64,000 nucleotides of DNA from Bradyrhizobium barranii subsp. apii (GCF_011516635.5 NZ_CP096255.1:8753501-8817500), one strand, 5' to 3'; shown: positions 35,460 through 44,820, counted from the stretch's first letter. Made by a program: numbers and translations. Notes: generated by a model from the letters alone, not told the origin.

Positions 35460-35463
35460 CGAC

Positions 35464-35895
35464 TTAGGATACCGGCGTGGTCCGCTCGTCGGTCCAGTCG
35501 ATGCCGAGTTCGTCCATGCCATCGGCGAGCAGATCGCCCAGCATCGGCTCGCCCAGCAGATATTGCACCGTTTCACGACGCGGGTTCTTGTATTCACCGC
35601 GCGCCTCGGCGGCGCGGGCACGCAGATCGTCCCACTCCTCCACTTCGCCGTCGCCGCGGCCGAGCCACATCATCGTGACGAGGTCGAGCTGCTCGTCCTC
35701 GTTCAGCGCGCGGATGAAACCGGAGAGCTCGGCTGCGACCGGGTCGGAATTGGTGTCCTCGAGCACGTCGATCTCGTCATCATCAGAGGGATTGGAGCCC
35801 GAGTCAGGGTCGGACGCCGCCTCCTTGACGTCGAATTCGCGGGCCTTCTCGATGATGAAGGCGACCTTCTCGGCGGAAATAGCAAGCTCTGGCAT
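35464..35895 (-). CDS. DUF3775 domain-containing protein
   Basis: The 143-residue acidic protein begins MPELAISAEKVAFIIEKARE and ends in a conserved RRETVQYLLGEPMLGDLLAD stretch, the DUF3775 pattern. The middle is rich in Asp, Glu and Ser. Function unknown. It converges with the quinone reductase gene, four bases apart, and diverges from the MBL gene at 36017. Confidence 0.82.
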   Translation of the reverse strand: MPELAISAEKVAFIIEKAREFDVKEAASDPDSGSNPSDDDEIDVLEDTNSDPVAAELSGFIRALNEDEQLDLVTMMWLGRGDGEVEEWDDLRARAAEARGEYKNPRRETVQYLLGEPMLGDLLADGMDELGIDWTDERTTPVS

Positions 35896-36016
35896 CGTCG
35901 CTCTCTCTGGCTGTCTCGGGGTTCCCCCGATAACGCAACATCGCGACAGATGATCCATTGCGTTCGACGGCGGAAGGCCGCATCTTTCGCGAAAGCAAGA
36001 AAATTGGGATCGCCGC

Positions 36017-36869
36017 ATGCCGTGGACCGTGGGCAAGGTCAAAATCACCAAGATCGTGGAAATGGAGACGGTCGGCTCGACCCGCTTCATCCTGCCGGCC
36101 GCGACCAATGACGAGATCCAGAAGCTGCCTTGGCTGATCCCGCATTTCGCCACCGAGGAGGGCCGGCTGAAAATGTCGATCCACTCGCTGGTGGTGGAGA
36201 CGCCGACGCGCCGCATCGTGGTCGACACTGGCCTTGGCAACGACAAGCAGGGCCGCGGTGTCCCGGTCTGGAATAACCGCAGCACGCCGTTTCTGGAGAC
36301 CATGACGGCGGCGGGCTTTCCCCCTGACAGCATCGACACCGTGCTGTGCACGCATTTGCATGTCGACCATGTCGGCTGGAATACAAAGCTCGTCGATGGC
36401 AAATGGGTGCCGACTTTCCCCAGGGCGCGCTACCTGTTCGGCAAGACCGAGTATGAATATTGGCGCGACTATACGGCCGAGCCGGACAAGGTCGCGGTGT
36501 TCAACGATTCCGTGAAGCCGGTCGTCGATGCGGGCCTGACCGAGTTGATCCCGAGCGATCACCGGCTCTGCGAGGAGATCAGCGTGATCCCGACCCCCGG
36601 CCACAGCCCCGGGCATATGAGCGTCCTGATCGAGTCCGGCGGCGAACAAGGGTTGCTCAGCGGCGACGTCGCCCATCACCCCTGCCAGATGGCGCATCTC
36701 GACTGGTGCTCGGTCGTCGACACCGATACGCGCCCAATCGGCCGCGTCGCGGCACAAGGTGTTCTCGCGCTTTGCCGATACCCCGACGCTGGTGATCGGC
36801 GGCCATTTCTCGGCCGGGCACATCAAGCGGGACGGGGATGCGTTCAAATTTGTGGCGCTGCAATCGTAG
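36017..36869 (+). pseudogene. MBL-fold metallo-hydrolase, frameshifted near its 3' end
   Basis: The protein is a lactonase-like MBL hydrolase with the full CTHLHVDHVGW metal motif and IPTPGHSPGHMSV, 43% or so the length pattern of its intact paralogue at 39933-40802. After VVDTD (about 36727) one extra base shifts the frame. The correct frame (AQSAASRHKVFSRFADTPTL, then VIGGHFSAGHIKRDGDAFKF) ends at TAG 36867-36869. In the actual frame reading continues without stop through the palindrome and into the FAH gene. The HFSAGH metal ligand region is lost in that version. Confidence 0.8.
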
Positions 36870-36989
36870 GGTGGGCAAAGCCACCGGGTCGCGCGAATGC
36901 GCGCCCGATGACAGGCTCCGCGTGCCCACCATACCGGGCCATCAAAAAGAATTGGTGGGCACGGCGCTCCGCGCCTTTGCCCACCCTAC
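36866..36989. repeat. Intergenic palindrome, family G
   Basis: GTAGGGTGGGCAAAG (36866-36880) pairs with CTTTGCCCACCCTAC (36975-36989); the inside has further GTGCCCACCAT/TGGTGGGCAC pairing. The ancestral MBL stop codon lies in its first bases. A second copy is at 49293-49376. Confidence 0.8.
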
Positions 36990-37093
36990 AAAGGAAGGGC
37001 TGCAATGCGCCCCACTTTGAGCGGTTGAATTTCCCGCCGCCCTGTTCCATGAAGCTATTTAACCGATCGGTCCATCTCCAGGGAGAAACGAGA

Positions 37094-37936
37094 ATGAAGC
37101 TTGTTCGTTATGGCGAAAAGGGTGCGGAAAAGCCCGGCCTGATCGACAAATCCGGCCAATTGCGCGATCTGTCGGCGCATGTGAAGGACCTGACCGGCGA
37201 GGCCTATTCGCCTGATATCCTGAAGAAGCTGGCGGGCCTTGACCCGGCCTCCCTGCCCGCCGTCTCCGGCAAGCCGCGCTTCGGCGCGCCCGTCACCGGC
37301 ATCTCGAAATTCGTCGCAATCGGCCTCAACTATAGCGACCACGCCAAGGAAACCGGCGCTGCTATCCCGACCGAGCCGATCATCTTCATGAAGGCCAACA
37401 CCTCGCTGTCCGGCCCGAACGATGCGGTCGAGAAGCCGCGCGGCTCGACCAAGCTCGATTGGGAAGTCGAGATCGCCGCCATCATCGGCACCCGCGCCAA
37501 GTATGTCTCGGAAGCCGATGCGCTGAACTACGTCGCCGGCTATTGCGTCTGCAACGACGTCTCCGAGCGCGCCTTCCAGACCGAGCGCCTGGGTCAGTGG
37601 ACCAAGGGCAAGTCACACGACACCTTCGGCCCGGTCGGCCCGTGGCTCGCCACCAAGGACGAGATCAAGGACGTGCAGAACCTGTCGATGTGGCTCGACG
37701 TCAACGGCCAGCGCCGCCAGACCGGCTCGACCCAGACCATGATCTTCTCCATGGCCAAATGCGTCTCCTACGTCTCGCAGTTCATGACCTTGCTGCCGGG
37801 CGACATCATCACCACCGGCACCCCGCCCGGCGTCGGTCTCGGCATGAAGCCGCCGACCTTCCTCAATGTCGGCGATGTCGTCACGCTCGGCATCGAAGGC
37901 CTCGGCGAGCAGCGCCAGGAGATCGTCGCGGCGTAA
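37094..37936 (+). CDS. Fumarylacetoacetate hydrolase family protein
   Basis: This 280-residue enzyme of the FAH superfamily has FVAIGLNYSDHAKETG, the metal-binding Glu in LDWEVEIAAIIG, an NDVSERAFQ segment and the C-terminal LLPGDIITTGTPPGVG. Members hydrolyse or decarboxylate beta-diketones and oxaloacetate-like acids in aromatic catabolism. ATG 37094 has a GGGAGAAACGAG leader. The frame is also open upstream to the MBL start at 36017 because of the frameshift there. It is followed by a palindrome and a GST pseudogene. Confidence 0.92.
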   Translation: MKLVRYGEKGAEKPGLIDKSGQLRDLSAHVKDLTGEAYSPDILKKLAGLDPASLPAVSGKPRFGAPVTGISKFVAIGLNYSDHAKETGAAIPTEPIIFMKANTSLSGPNDAVEKPRGSTKLDWEVEIAAIIGTRAKYVSEADALNYVAGYCVCNDVSERAFQTERLGQWTKGKSHDTFGPVGPWLATKDEIKDVQNLSMWLDVNGQRRQTGSTQTMIFSMAKCVSYVSQFMTLLPGDIITTGTPPGVGLGMKPPTFLNVGDVVTLGIEGLGEQRQEIVAA

Positions 37937-37957
37937 GCCGTGATCAGCACACTCGTC

Positions 37958-38045
37958 GTCATGCCCGGGCTTGTCCCGGGCATCCACGTCTCGCAGTCTA
38001 GCCGCGTGGAAACGCGTGGATGGCCGGGTCAAGCCCGGCCATGAC
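37958..38045. repeat. Intergenic palindrome, family B
   Basis: GTCATGCCCGGGCTTG at the left pairs with CAAGCCCGGCCATGAC at the right, with an inner CATCCACG/CGTGGATG stem. A closely similar copy occurs at 40826-40912. Confidence 0.8.
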
Positions 38046-38090
38046 GGAGGAGACACCGTTCGCTCAAGACCGACCGCAGGGAATCGTCAG

Positions 38091-38701
38091 ATGAAACTCT
38101 CCTTCTCCGCCGCCTCGCCCTTCGCCCGCAAGGTGCGCATCGCCGCGATCGAGCTCGGGCTGATCGACAAGATCGAGCTGACGCCCGCGACCGTCGCGCC
38201 GGGCACGGTCAATGAGGATTATTCGCGCATCACGCCGCTGAAGAAGCTGCCGGTGCTGATCACCAATGACGGCGACGTCATTCTGGATTCCTACGTGATC
38301 GTCGAATATCTCAACGAGATGGCCGGCGGCAGCCTGATCCCCGATTACGGCCCGCGGCGCTGGAAGGCCAAGACCAATCACTCCCTGATCAACGGCATGC
38401 TCGATTCCATGCTGCTGTGCCGCTACGAGAAGATGGTGCGGCCGCAGGGCCTGCAATGGCAGGCGTGGTCGGACGACCATTGGAACCGGGCCTGGACCGG
38501 CAGGCGCGCTTCGAGAACATGCCCGAAGTTTTGAACGGCCCGTTCGACATCTCGCAGATCGGCCTCGTGTGCGTGCTCGGCTATGCCGACTTCCGCTTCG
38601 CCGATTGCGGCTGGCGCAAGGCCTATCCGAAACTCGACGCCTTCCACCAGAAGATGCTGGAGCGCCCCTCGGTCAAGATCTCGGTGCCTCCAGCGGCGTA
38701 A
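38091..38701 (+). pseudogene. Glutathione S-transferase, frameshifted
   Basis: The N-terminal thioredoxin-like domain (MKLSFSAASPFARKVRIAAI, KKLPVLITNDGDVILDSYVI) and part of the helical domain read in one frame to about 38500 (HWNRAWTG). The rest (ARFENMPEVLNGPFDISQIG, YADFRFADCGWRKAYPKLDA) continues in the -1 frame to TAA at 38699-38701. One base was lost or missed. The full protein would be about 203 residues, a normal GST length. The Ser near the N-terminus (SPFARK) suits a beta/zeta-like GST. Confidence 0.75.
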
Positions 38702-38724
38702 ACTAGGCTGCGGGGAGAAGGACG

Positions 38725-39915
38725 ATGCGCGATCGCTTCCCCCGCCTCAGCATTATCGGCGCGAGCCTCGTGCTCGCGTTGACCGTCTCAGCCACTTCCG
38801 TGCAGGCCGACGGCATGGCGCCTGGACAACGAAATGTCGCCTGCGAATCGCCATCATCAATCGATGACGGCTGGACGACTGCATCGCCCAACAGCGTTGG
38901 CATGGACGGCATGCGGCTCTGCAGCATCGCTGCACGGCTCGATCAACGCGCGACCTCGGTCCATTCGGTTGTCGTCGTGCGCCACGGCAAGCTCGTCTTC
39001 GAGCAGTATTTTCCTGGCTACGACCAACCCTGGGGACAACCGGACGGCCAGCACGAATTTACCGCGACGACGAAGCATGACATGCGTTCGGCATCGAAGA
39101 GTGTCGCTTCGCTGCTCGTCGGCATCGCGATCGATCGCAAGCTGATCGAAGGCGTCGACGAGCCCGTGCTCAAATTCTTCCCCGACCATCAGGCGGCGAA
39201 GCAGGCGGGCTGGGAGGCCATCACGCTGCGCCATCTGCTAACGATGTCCTCCGGCATTGAATGGGACGAGGCACGGTCCTGGACCGATCCGAAAAACGAC
39301 GAGCCGCATCTCACCTTTGAGGCCGATCCGATCGGCTATGTGCTCGCAAAGCCAGTCGCTGCGCCGCCCGACGTGCTGTGGACTTATAATGGCGGCGGGA
39401 CTGAACTGCTCGGCAACATCCTCGAACGCGTCTCGGGCAAGCCGCTGGAGGCATTTGCTCGCGAGGTGCTGTTCCAGCCGCTCGGGATCAGCGATTTCGA
39501 GTGGAAAGCCTATAAGAACGGCAAGATCGCAGCGGCCGCGGGCCTTCGCTTGCGGCCGCGCGATGCGGCGAAGATCGGCCAGCTCGTGCTCAATCGCGGC
39601 CAGTGGAACGGCCGGCAGATCGTCTCGGCCGACTGGATCGCACAATCTACCACGCCGCGCTTCCAGGCGATCGGCTATTTCGGCAGCACGATGTTCTACG
39701 GCTATCAATGGTGGATGGGCCGCTCGCTCGCCGGCGACAAGGAAATCAAATGGGTTGCTGCCTTCGGCTGGGGCGGCCAGCGCATCTTCATCGTGCCCGA
39801 GCTTGATCTCGTCATGATGACCACCGCTGCCCAATACGGCCAGCCGAAGGAAGGGCTGGCCGCGATCGACATTCTCACCAACATCGTCATTCCATCCGTG
39901 CGCGACGCGCACTGA
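38725..39915 (+). CDS. Serine hydrolase (class C beta-lactamase fold), secreted
   Basis: The 396-residue protein has a signal peptide (IIGASLVLALTVSATSVQA) and the beta-lactamase/DD-peptidase motifs SxxK (SASKSVAS, Ser about residue 131) and YxN (WTYNGGG). The third motif is GWGGQ rather than KTG, typical of the esterase/6-aminohexanoate-dimer-hydrolase-like group. It acts in the periplasm on an amide or ester substrate that is not predictable. Confidence 0.88.
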   Translation: MRDRFPRLSIIGASLVLALTVSATSVQADGMAPGQRNVACESPSSIDDGWTTASPNSVGMDGMRLCSIAARLDQRATSVHSVVVVRHGKLVFEQYFPGYDQPWGQPDGQHEFTATTKHDMRSASKSVASLLVGIAIDRKLIEGVDEPVLKFFPDHQAAKQAGWEAITLRHLLTMSSGIEWDEARSWTDPKNDEPHLTFEADPIGYVLAKPVAAPPDVLWTYNGGGTELLGNILERVSGKPLEAFAREVLFQPLGISDFEWKAYKNGKIAAAAGLRLRPRDAAKIGQLVLNRGQWNGRQIVSADWIAQSTTPRFQAIGYFGSTMFYGYQWWMGRSLAGDKEIKWVAAFGWGGQRIFIVPELDLVMMTTAAQYGQPKEGLAAIDILTNIVIPSVRDAH

Positions 39916-39932
39916 TCACTGGGGAAGCGAGC

Positions 39933-40802
39933 ATGAGCCTGAAATATACGGTCGGCGATCTCACCATCCATCGCGTCATCGAGCAGGAAACCTCGTTCGT
40001 CCCGGCACTGGAAATGCTGCCGGGATTGACGGCCGAGGTGCTGGCCGAGAACCGGGCATGGATGCGGCAGGCCAAGGCGCTGGACGAGCAGGACGTACTG
40101 CTCCTGTGCTTCCAGTCCTATGTGGTGAAGACGCCGCACCACACCATCCTGATCGACAGCTGCATCGGCAACGACAAGCCGCGCCCGCAGCGGCCGAAAT
40201 GGAACATGAAGACCGACGACACGTACTTGCGCGGACTCAACGCAGCCGGGTTTGCGGTCGACGACATCGATTTCGTGATGTGCACGCATCTGCATGTCGA
40301 TCACGTCGGCTGGAACACGCGACTGGAGAACGGCCGCTGGGTGCCGACCTTCCCGAAGGCGCGCTATCTCTTTGCGAAGCAGGAATACGACCATTGGTTC
40401 GCGGAGAATGCAAAGGCGGAGATTCCGCCCTTCGCCGACAGCGTGCTGCCGGTGGTCGAGGCCGGGCGTCACGAGCTGGTCGGCAACGATCACCAGATCG
40501 GTGATCACGTCCGCATCCTGCCGACGCCGGGACATACGCCCGGCCATATCGCCATCACGATGGGCCGCGGCAAGGACGACGCCGTGTTCTCCGGCGACCT
40601 CATGCATTCAACGCTGCAGACGCTCTATCCGGAGCTGTCGATCAAGTTCGACGTCGACCCGGCCGCAGCGGCGAAAACGCGCCGCAGCTTTCTGGAGCGC
40701 TATTGCGACACCGACACGCTGTGCTGCACCGCGCATTTCCCCTCGCCGTCGGTCGGGAAGATCAGGCGCAAGGGCAGCGCGTTCGTGTGTGCGGCGGTTT
40801 AG
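39933..40802 (+). CDS. MBL-fold metallo-hydrolase (lactonase-like)
   Basis: This intact 289-residue protein is paralogous to the frameshifted gene at 36017: both share CTHLHVDHVGWNT, WVPTFPKARYLF and PTPGHTPGHIAI. The metal ligands HxHxDH, the distal His and the Asp in FSGDLMH are complete. It belongs to the AHL-lactonase/AttM-like neighbourhood of the MBL superfamily, so a lactone or ester substrate is plausible. It begins 18 bases after the serine hydrolase stop and is likely in the same operon. Confidence 0.9.
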   Translation: MSLKYTVGDLTIHRVIEQETSFVPALEMLPGLTAEVLAENRAWMRQAKALDEQDVLLLCFQSYVVKTPHHTILIDSCIGNDKPRPQRPKWNMKTDDTYLRGLNAAGFAVDDIDFVMCTHLHVDHVGWNTRLENGRWVPTFPKARYLFAKQEYDHWFAENAKAEIPPFADSVLPVVEAGRHELVGNDHQIGDHVRILPTPGHTPGHIAITMGRGKDDAVFSGDLMHSTLQTLYPELSIKFDVDPAAAAKTRRSFLERYCDTDTLCCTAHFPSPSVGKIRRKGSAFVCAAV

Positions 40803-40825
40803 CGCGCGGCAATCGCCCGGCTTCC

Positions 40826-40912
40826 GTCATGCCCGGGCTTGTCCCGGGCATCCACGTTCTTACAATCAACGGCAACAAGAACGTGGATGGCCGGGACAAG
40901 CCCGGCCATGAC
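40826..40912. repeat. Intergenic palindrome, family B
   Basis: A second copy of the element at 37958-38045: GTCATGCCCGGGCTTG at the left and CAAGCCCGGCCATGAC at the right, with CATCCACGTTCTT/AAGAACGTGGATG pairing inside. Confidence 0.8.
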
Positions 40913-40925
40913 GAGGAAACAAAAA

Positions 40926-42068
40926 ATGGCCGACCTCCCCGACATCCCTCTCCCCGCCGGCATCCGCTCGCGTTACGTCGACGGCATCAACGGCTTGCGC
41001 ATGCATGTGCTCGAGGCAGGCTTCGAGACCGCGGGCCGGCCCTGCATCCTGCTGCTGCACGGCTTTCCCGAGCTCGCCTTCTCCTGGCGCAAGGTGATGC
41101 CGGTGCTGGCCGCGGCCGGCTATCACGTGATCGCGCCGGACCAGCGCGGCTATGGCCGCACCACGGGATGGACCGCGGATTACGACGGCGATCTCACGCC
41201 GTTCTCGCTCCTCAACCTCGTCCGCGACGCGCTCGCCCTGGTGTCGGCGTTCGGCTACAGGCAGGTCGATCTCGCCGGGCATGATTTCGGCAGCCCGGTC
41301 GCGGCCTGGTGCGCCCTGATCCGGCCCGACGTGTTTCGCTCGGTGACGCTGATGAGCGCGCCCTTCGGCGGAGCGCCACCGATGCCGTTTGGCACGGTCG
41401 ATGTGCCGGCAAAGCCTGCAGTCGAAGACCCCGTGCATCGCGAGCTCGCCGCGCTGCCACGCCCGCGCAAACACTATCAATGGTATTACGCGACGCGCCC
41501 GGCCAACGCCGACATGCAGCACGCGCCGCAGGGCGTGCACGATTTCCTGCGCGCCTACTACCACCACAAGAGTGCGGACTGGACCGACAACAAGCCATAT
41601 CCGCTGAAGTCGTGGTCCGCGGGCGAACTCGCCAAGCTGCCGACCTACTACGTGATGGACGCCGGCAAGACGATGGCGGAGACGGTTGCGAAGGAGATGC
41701 CCTCGCCGGCCGCGATCGCCGCCAACCAATGGCTGCCGGACAGCGACCTCGCCTATTACAGCGCCGAATACGGCCGCACCGGATTCCAGGGGGGCTTGCA
41801 ATGGTACCGCTACGGCACCTCGGGCATGCTCAACAGCGAGATGCAGCTGTTTGCGGGCCGCAGCATCGACGTGCCCTCCTGCTTCATCTCGGGCAAGCAG
41901 GATTGGGGCACCTATCAGCGCCCCGGCGTGTTCGAAGCGATGCAGGGGCGCGGCTGCACGAAGATGCTCAGCTGTCACCTCGTCGACGGCGCCGGCCATT
42001 GGGTGCAGCAGGAACAGCCGGCCGAGGTGAGCCGCTTGCTGCTCGAGTTCCTCGCAAAAGCCGCCTGA
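40926..42068 (+). CDS. Epoxide hydrolase-like alpha/beta hydrolase
   Basis: The 380-residue hydrolase has the HGFPE oxyanion motif, APDQRGYGRT, and an Asp nucleophile in GHDFGS, which marks the epoxide hydrolase/haloacid dehalogenase branch rather than esterases. The catalytic His is in DGAGHWVQQE. A cap domain lies between about residues 140 and 300. Cytoplasmic. ATG 40926 is used; the upstream open frame comes from the palindrome. It would open an epoxide or cleave a carbon-halogen bond. Confidence 0.88.
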   Translation: MADLPDIPLPAGIRSRYVDGINGLRMHVLEAGFETAGRPCILLLHGFPELAFSWRKVMPVLAAAGYHVIAPDQRGYGRTTGWTADYDGDLTPFSLLNLVRDALALVSAFGYRQVDLAGHDFGSPVAAWCALIRPDVFRSVTLMSAPFGGAPPMPFGTVDVPAKPAVEDPVHRELAALPRPRKHYQWYYATRPANADMQHAPQGVHDFLRAYYHHKSADWTDNKPYPLKSWSAGELAKLPTYYVMDAGKTMAETVAKEMPSPAAIAANQWLPDSDLAYYSAEYGRTGFQGGLQWYRYGTSGMLNSEMQLFAGRSIDVPSCFISGKQDWGTYQRPGVFEAMQGRGCTKMLSCHLVDGAGHWVQQEQPAEVSRLLLEFLAKAA

Positions 42069-42095
42069 TTTGACCCGGGAACCCCGGCGCCTTAT

Positions 42096-42120
42096 ATAGT
42101 TTAGAATAATTCTAAACTAT
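42096..42120. promoter_or_regulatory. Iron control element (Irr-binding ICE box)
   Basis: TTTAGAA (42100-42106), TAA, TTCTAAA (42110-42116) is an exact match to the rhizobial ICE consensus bound by Irr, and the symmetry extends four further bases on each side (ATAG/CTAT). It sits 14 bases before the mbfA start. Irr bound here would repress mbfA when iron is scarce and release it when iron or heme is plentiful. Confidence 0.88.
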
Positions 42121-42134
42121 CAAACAGGGCCGCT

Positions 42135-43106
42135 GTGAAGACTTTTGCCGAACTGACCGAGCGCGAGGTGCTTGCGGTCGCGATCTCCTCCGAGGAGGAG
42201 GACAGCCGCATCTACATGACCTTCGCCGAGGACTTGCGCGAGCGTTACCCGGACACGTCGAAGATTTTCGAGGAGATGGCCGAGGAGGAACGCGGCCACC
42301 GGCATCGGCTGCTGAAACTCTATGAGGAACGCTTCGGCCAGCACCTGCCGCCGATCCGCCGCGAGAACGTCAAAGGCTTTCTGCGCCGGCGGCCGATCTG
42401 GCTGACGAAAAACCTGCCGCTCGACACCATCCGGAAAGAGGTCGAGACCATGGAGCTCGAGGCCGAGCGCTTCTACGCGCGAGCCGCCGAGCAGGCCGAG
42501 GATGTCGGCGTGCGCCGCCTGCTCGGCGATCTCGCCGAGGAGGAAAAGCATCACGAGAACCGCGCCGTCGCGCTGACCGACGAAATCCTGAAGCCGGACG
42601 TGCGCGCCGAGGAAGATCGCACGCGACGGCGGATGTTCGTGCTGCAATATGTGCAGCCGGGCCTCGCCGGCCTGATGGACGGATCGGTCTCGACGCTGGC
42701 GCCGCTGTTCGCCGCAGCTTTCGCCACCCACCAGAACTGGCAGACGTTTCTGGTCGGCCTCGCCGCCTCGATCGGCGCCGGCATCAGCATGGGCTTTGCC
42801 GAGGCGCTGTCCGACGACGGCTCGCTCACCGGGCGCGGTTCGCCATGGCTGCGCGGCATCACCTGCGGCGCAATGACGACGCTCGGCGGGCTCGGCCACA
42901 CCCTGCCTTATCTCGTCCCAGACAGCTGGCCGAACGCATTCTGGATCGCGACGGGAATCGCCGGCGTCGTCGTGTTCTTCGAATTGTGGGCGATCGCCTT
43001 CATCCGCGCGCGCTACATGGACACCCCGTTCCTCCAGGCCGTGTTCCAGATCGTGCTCGGCGGCGCGATCGTGCTGGCGGTGGGGATCTTGATCGGGGCG
43101 GCGTAG
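42135..43106 (+). CDS. mbfA: Membrane-bound ferritin-like iron exporter MbfA
   Basis: The 323-residue protein fuses an N-terminal erythrin/ferritin-like diiron domain (about 1-150; ligands in AISSEEEDSRIY, EEMAEEERGHRHRL, EVETMELEAERFY, LAEEEKHHENRA) to a C-terminal VIT1/CCC1-type membrane domain (GLMDGSVSTLAPLFAAAFA, GISMGFAEALSDDG). This is the MbfA architecture known from Bradyrhizobium and Agrobacterium, an iron exporter protecting against iron and peroxide stress. The start is GTG 42135 with AGGG upstream. The ICE box just upstream supports Irr control. Confidence 0.95.
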   Translation: MKTFAELTEREVLAVAISSEEEDSRIYMTFAEDLRERYPDTSKIFEEMAEEERGHRHRLLKLYEERFGQHLPPIRRENVKGFLRRRPIWLTKNLPLDTIRKEVETMELEAERFYARAAEQAEDVGVRRLLGDLAEEEKHHENRAVALTDEILKPDVRAEEDRTRRRMFVLQYVQPGLAGLMDGSVSTLAPLFAAAFATHQNWQTFLVGLAASIGAGISMGFAEALSDDGSLTGRGSPWLRGITCGAMTTLGGLGHTLPYLVPDSWPNAFWIATGIAGVVVFFELWAIAFIRARYMDTPFLQAVFQIVLGGAIVLAVGILIGAA

Positions 43107-43115
43107 CTACCTCGG

Positions 43116-43218
43116 TGTCATGCCCCGCGAAAGCGGGGCATCCAGTACGCCGCGGCCTATCCGATCAATCACAGCCGTCTCGGAATACTGGATCGCCCGG
43201 TCAAGCCGGGCGATGACA
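43116..43218. repeat. Intergenic palindrome, family C
   Basis: TGTCATGCCCCGC at the left pairs with the GCCGGGCGATGACA end; the inside contains GGCATCCAGTACGCCGCGG and a matching ATACTGGATCGCCCG. Related copies are at 45319-45424 and 61782-61886. Confidence 0.8.
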
Positions 43219-43338
43219 CCGACCTTGTGCTTGGCTGTCCTCGTTCCGTCCTACCGGCATATCAATCGCGATCAAACGGCGGTTGCGGCATTCGGTCAAA
43301 CTGCGCATCATCCCATCAGGGAAGCGCAGGAGCATGTC

Positions 43339-44811
43339 GTGGCGAAATCGGAATGGAGTTACAAGAGCGCGGTCGAGCTGTCGGCCGCGTTGACCGCAAA
43401 GAAGGTCTCCGCGGTCGAGCTCACGCAGGATGCGATCGATCGCATCGAACGTCACGACGGCAAGGTCAACGCGATCTGCGTCCGGGATTTCGACCGTGCG
43501 CTTAGCGCCGCGCGGGACGCGGACGCGGCGCGGGCGCGCGGCGAGCGGAAGCCGCTGCTCGGCCTCCCAATCACCGTGAAGGAATCCTACAACGTCGCCG
43601 GCCTGCCCACGACCTGGGGCATTCCCGCGCAGAAGGATTTTGTCGCAAAGGAAGACGCACTGCCAGTCACGCGGGTGAAGGACGCCGGCACCGTCATCGT
43701 CGGCAAGACCAACGTGCCGCTCGGGCTCGGCGACTGGCAAAGCTACAACGACATCTACGGCACCACCAACAACCCCTACGATCTCGGCCGCGCGCCGGGC
43801 GGCTCGTCCGGCGGCTCGTCTGCCGCGCTCGCCGCGGGCTATGGCCCGCTGTCGATCGGCTCCGACATCGGCGGCTCGCTGCGCGTGCCCGCCTTCCATT
43901 GCGGCATCTATGCGCACAAGCCGACCTTCAGTCTCGTCGCCATGCGCGGCCACACGCCGCCGCCGCTGCCGCCTTTGCCGTTCGAGCGCGATCTCTCGGT
44001 GATCGGCCCGATGGCGCGCAGCGCCGCCGATCTTTCGCTTGTGCTCGACGTGATGGCCGGGCCCGATCCGATCGACGCTGGCCTCGCCTACCGGCTCGAG
44101 CTGCCGGCGGCGCGCCACACGGCATTCAAGGATTTCCGCGTGCTGGTGATCGATACCGATCCGGTGCTGCCGACCGACACCGCCGTGCGCGGCACGATCA
44201 ACCGGCTGGCCGACAATCTCGCCAAGGCTGGCGTCAAGATCGAGCGCAGCAGCCCGCTGCTGCCGGATTTCGCGGCCTCCTCGCGGCTCTATATGCGCAT
44301 GCTGATGTCGTTTCTCGGCTCGACCTTCGCGCCGGATGTCTACGCCGGCGCCAAGGCAGCCGCAGCGGCGTTGCCAGAGGGCGACAACAGCTTGGCTGCG
44401 GAACGGCTGCGCGGTATCGCGCTCAACCATCGCGACTGGCAGGCGGCCAACGGCGGGCGCACCCGCCTGCGCGCGCAATGGCGCGAGCTGTTCAAGACGT
44501 ACGACGCCGTGATCTGCCCGGTGATGCCGACGGCAGCCTATCCCCACGACCATTCGCCCGAGCAGGAAAAGCGCCGGATCAAGATCGACGGCAAGGAGCA
44601 CGTCTATCCGGACCAGCTCGCCTGGCCGGGCATCGCGACGCTCCCCGGTCTGCCCTCGACCGCGATTCCGACGGGCTTTGCGCCTGATGGACTGCCCATC
44701 GGCGTGCAGATCGTCGGCCCGTGGCTGGAAGACCGCACGCCGCTCAAGCTCGCCGAGCTGATCGAGCGCGAATTCGGCGGGTTCGTGCCGCCCCCTTTGT
44801 TCAATGACTAG
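43339..44811 (+). CDS. Amidase (amidase signature family)
   Basis: This 490-residue amidase has the Ser-cisSer-Lys triad: Lys in LPITVKESYN, the Gly/Ser-rich APGGSSGGSSAALAAG core and the nucleophile Ser in GSDIGGSLRVPA. It hydrolyses an amide of unknown identity in the cytoplasm. GTG 43339 with AGGAG 7 bases upstream is the best start; the frame open before it is palindrome-derived. It is monocistronic between palindromes. Confidence 0.92.
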   Translation: MAKSEWSYKSAVELSAALTAKKVSAVELTQDAIDRIERHDGKVNAICVRDFDRALSAARDADAARARGERKPLLGLPITVKESYNVAGLPTTWGIPAQKDFVAKEDALPVTRVKDAGTVIVGKTNVPLGLGDWQSYNDIYGTTNNPYDLGRAPGGSSGGSSAALAAGYGPLSIGSDIGGSLRVPAFHCGIYAHKPTFSLVAMRGHTPPPLPPLPFERDLSVIGPMARSAADLSLVLDVMAGPDPIDAGLAYRLELPAARHTAFKDFRVLVIDTDPVLPTDTAVRGTINRLADNLAKAGVKIERSSPLLPDFAASSRLYMRMLMSFLGSTFAPDVYAGAKAAAAALPEGDNSLAAERLRGIALNHRDWQAANGGRTRLRAQWRELFKTYDAVICPVMPTAAYPHDHSPEQEKRRIKIDGKEHVYPDQLAWPGIATLPGLPSTAIPTGFAPDGLPIGVQIVGPWLEDRTPLKLAELIEREFGGFVPPPLFND

Positions 44812-44820
44812 TGCCTCCCG

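Noticed and set aside
43201..44601. Minus-strand open frame antisense to the amidase
   Set aside because: The plus strand has the complete amidase signature; the antisense product has no recognisable motif.
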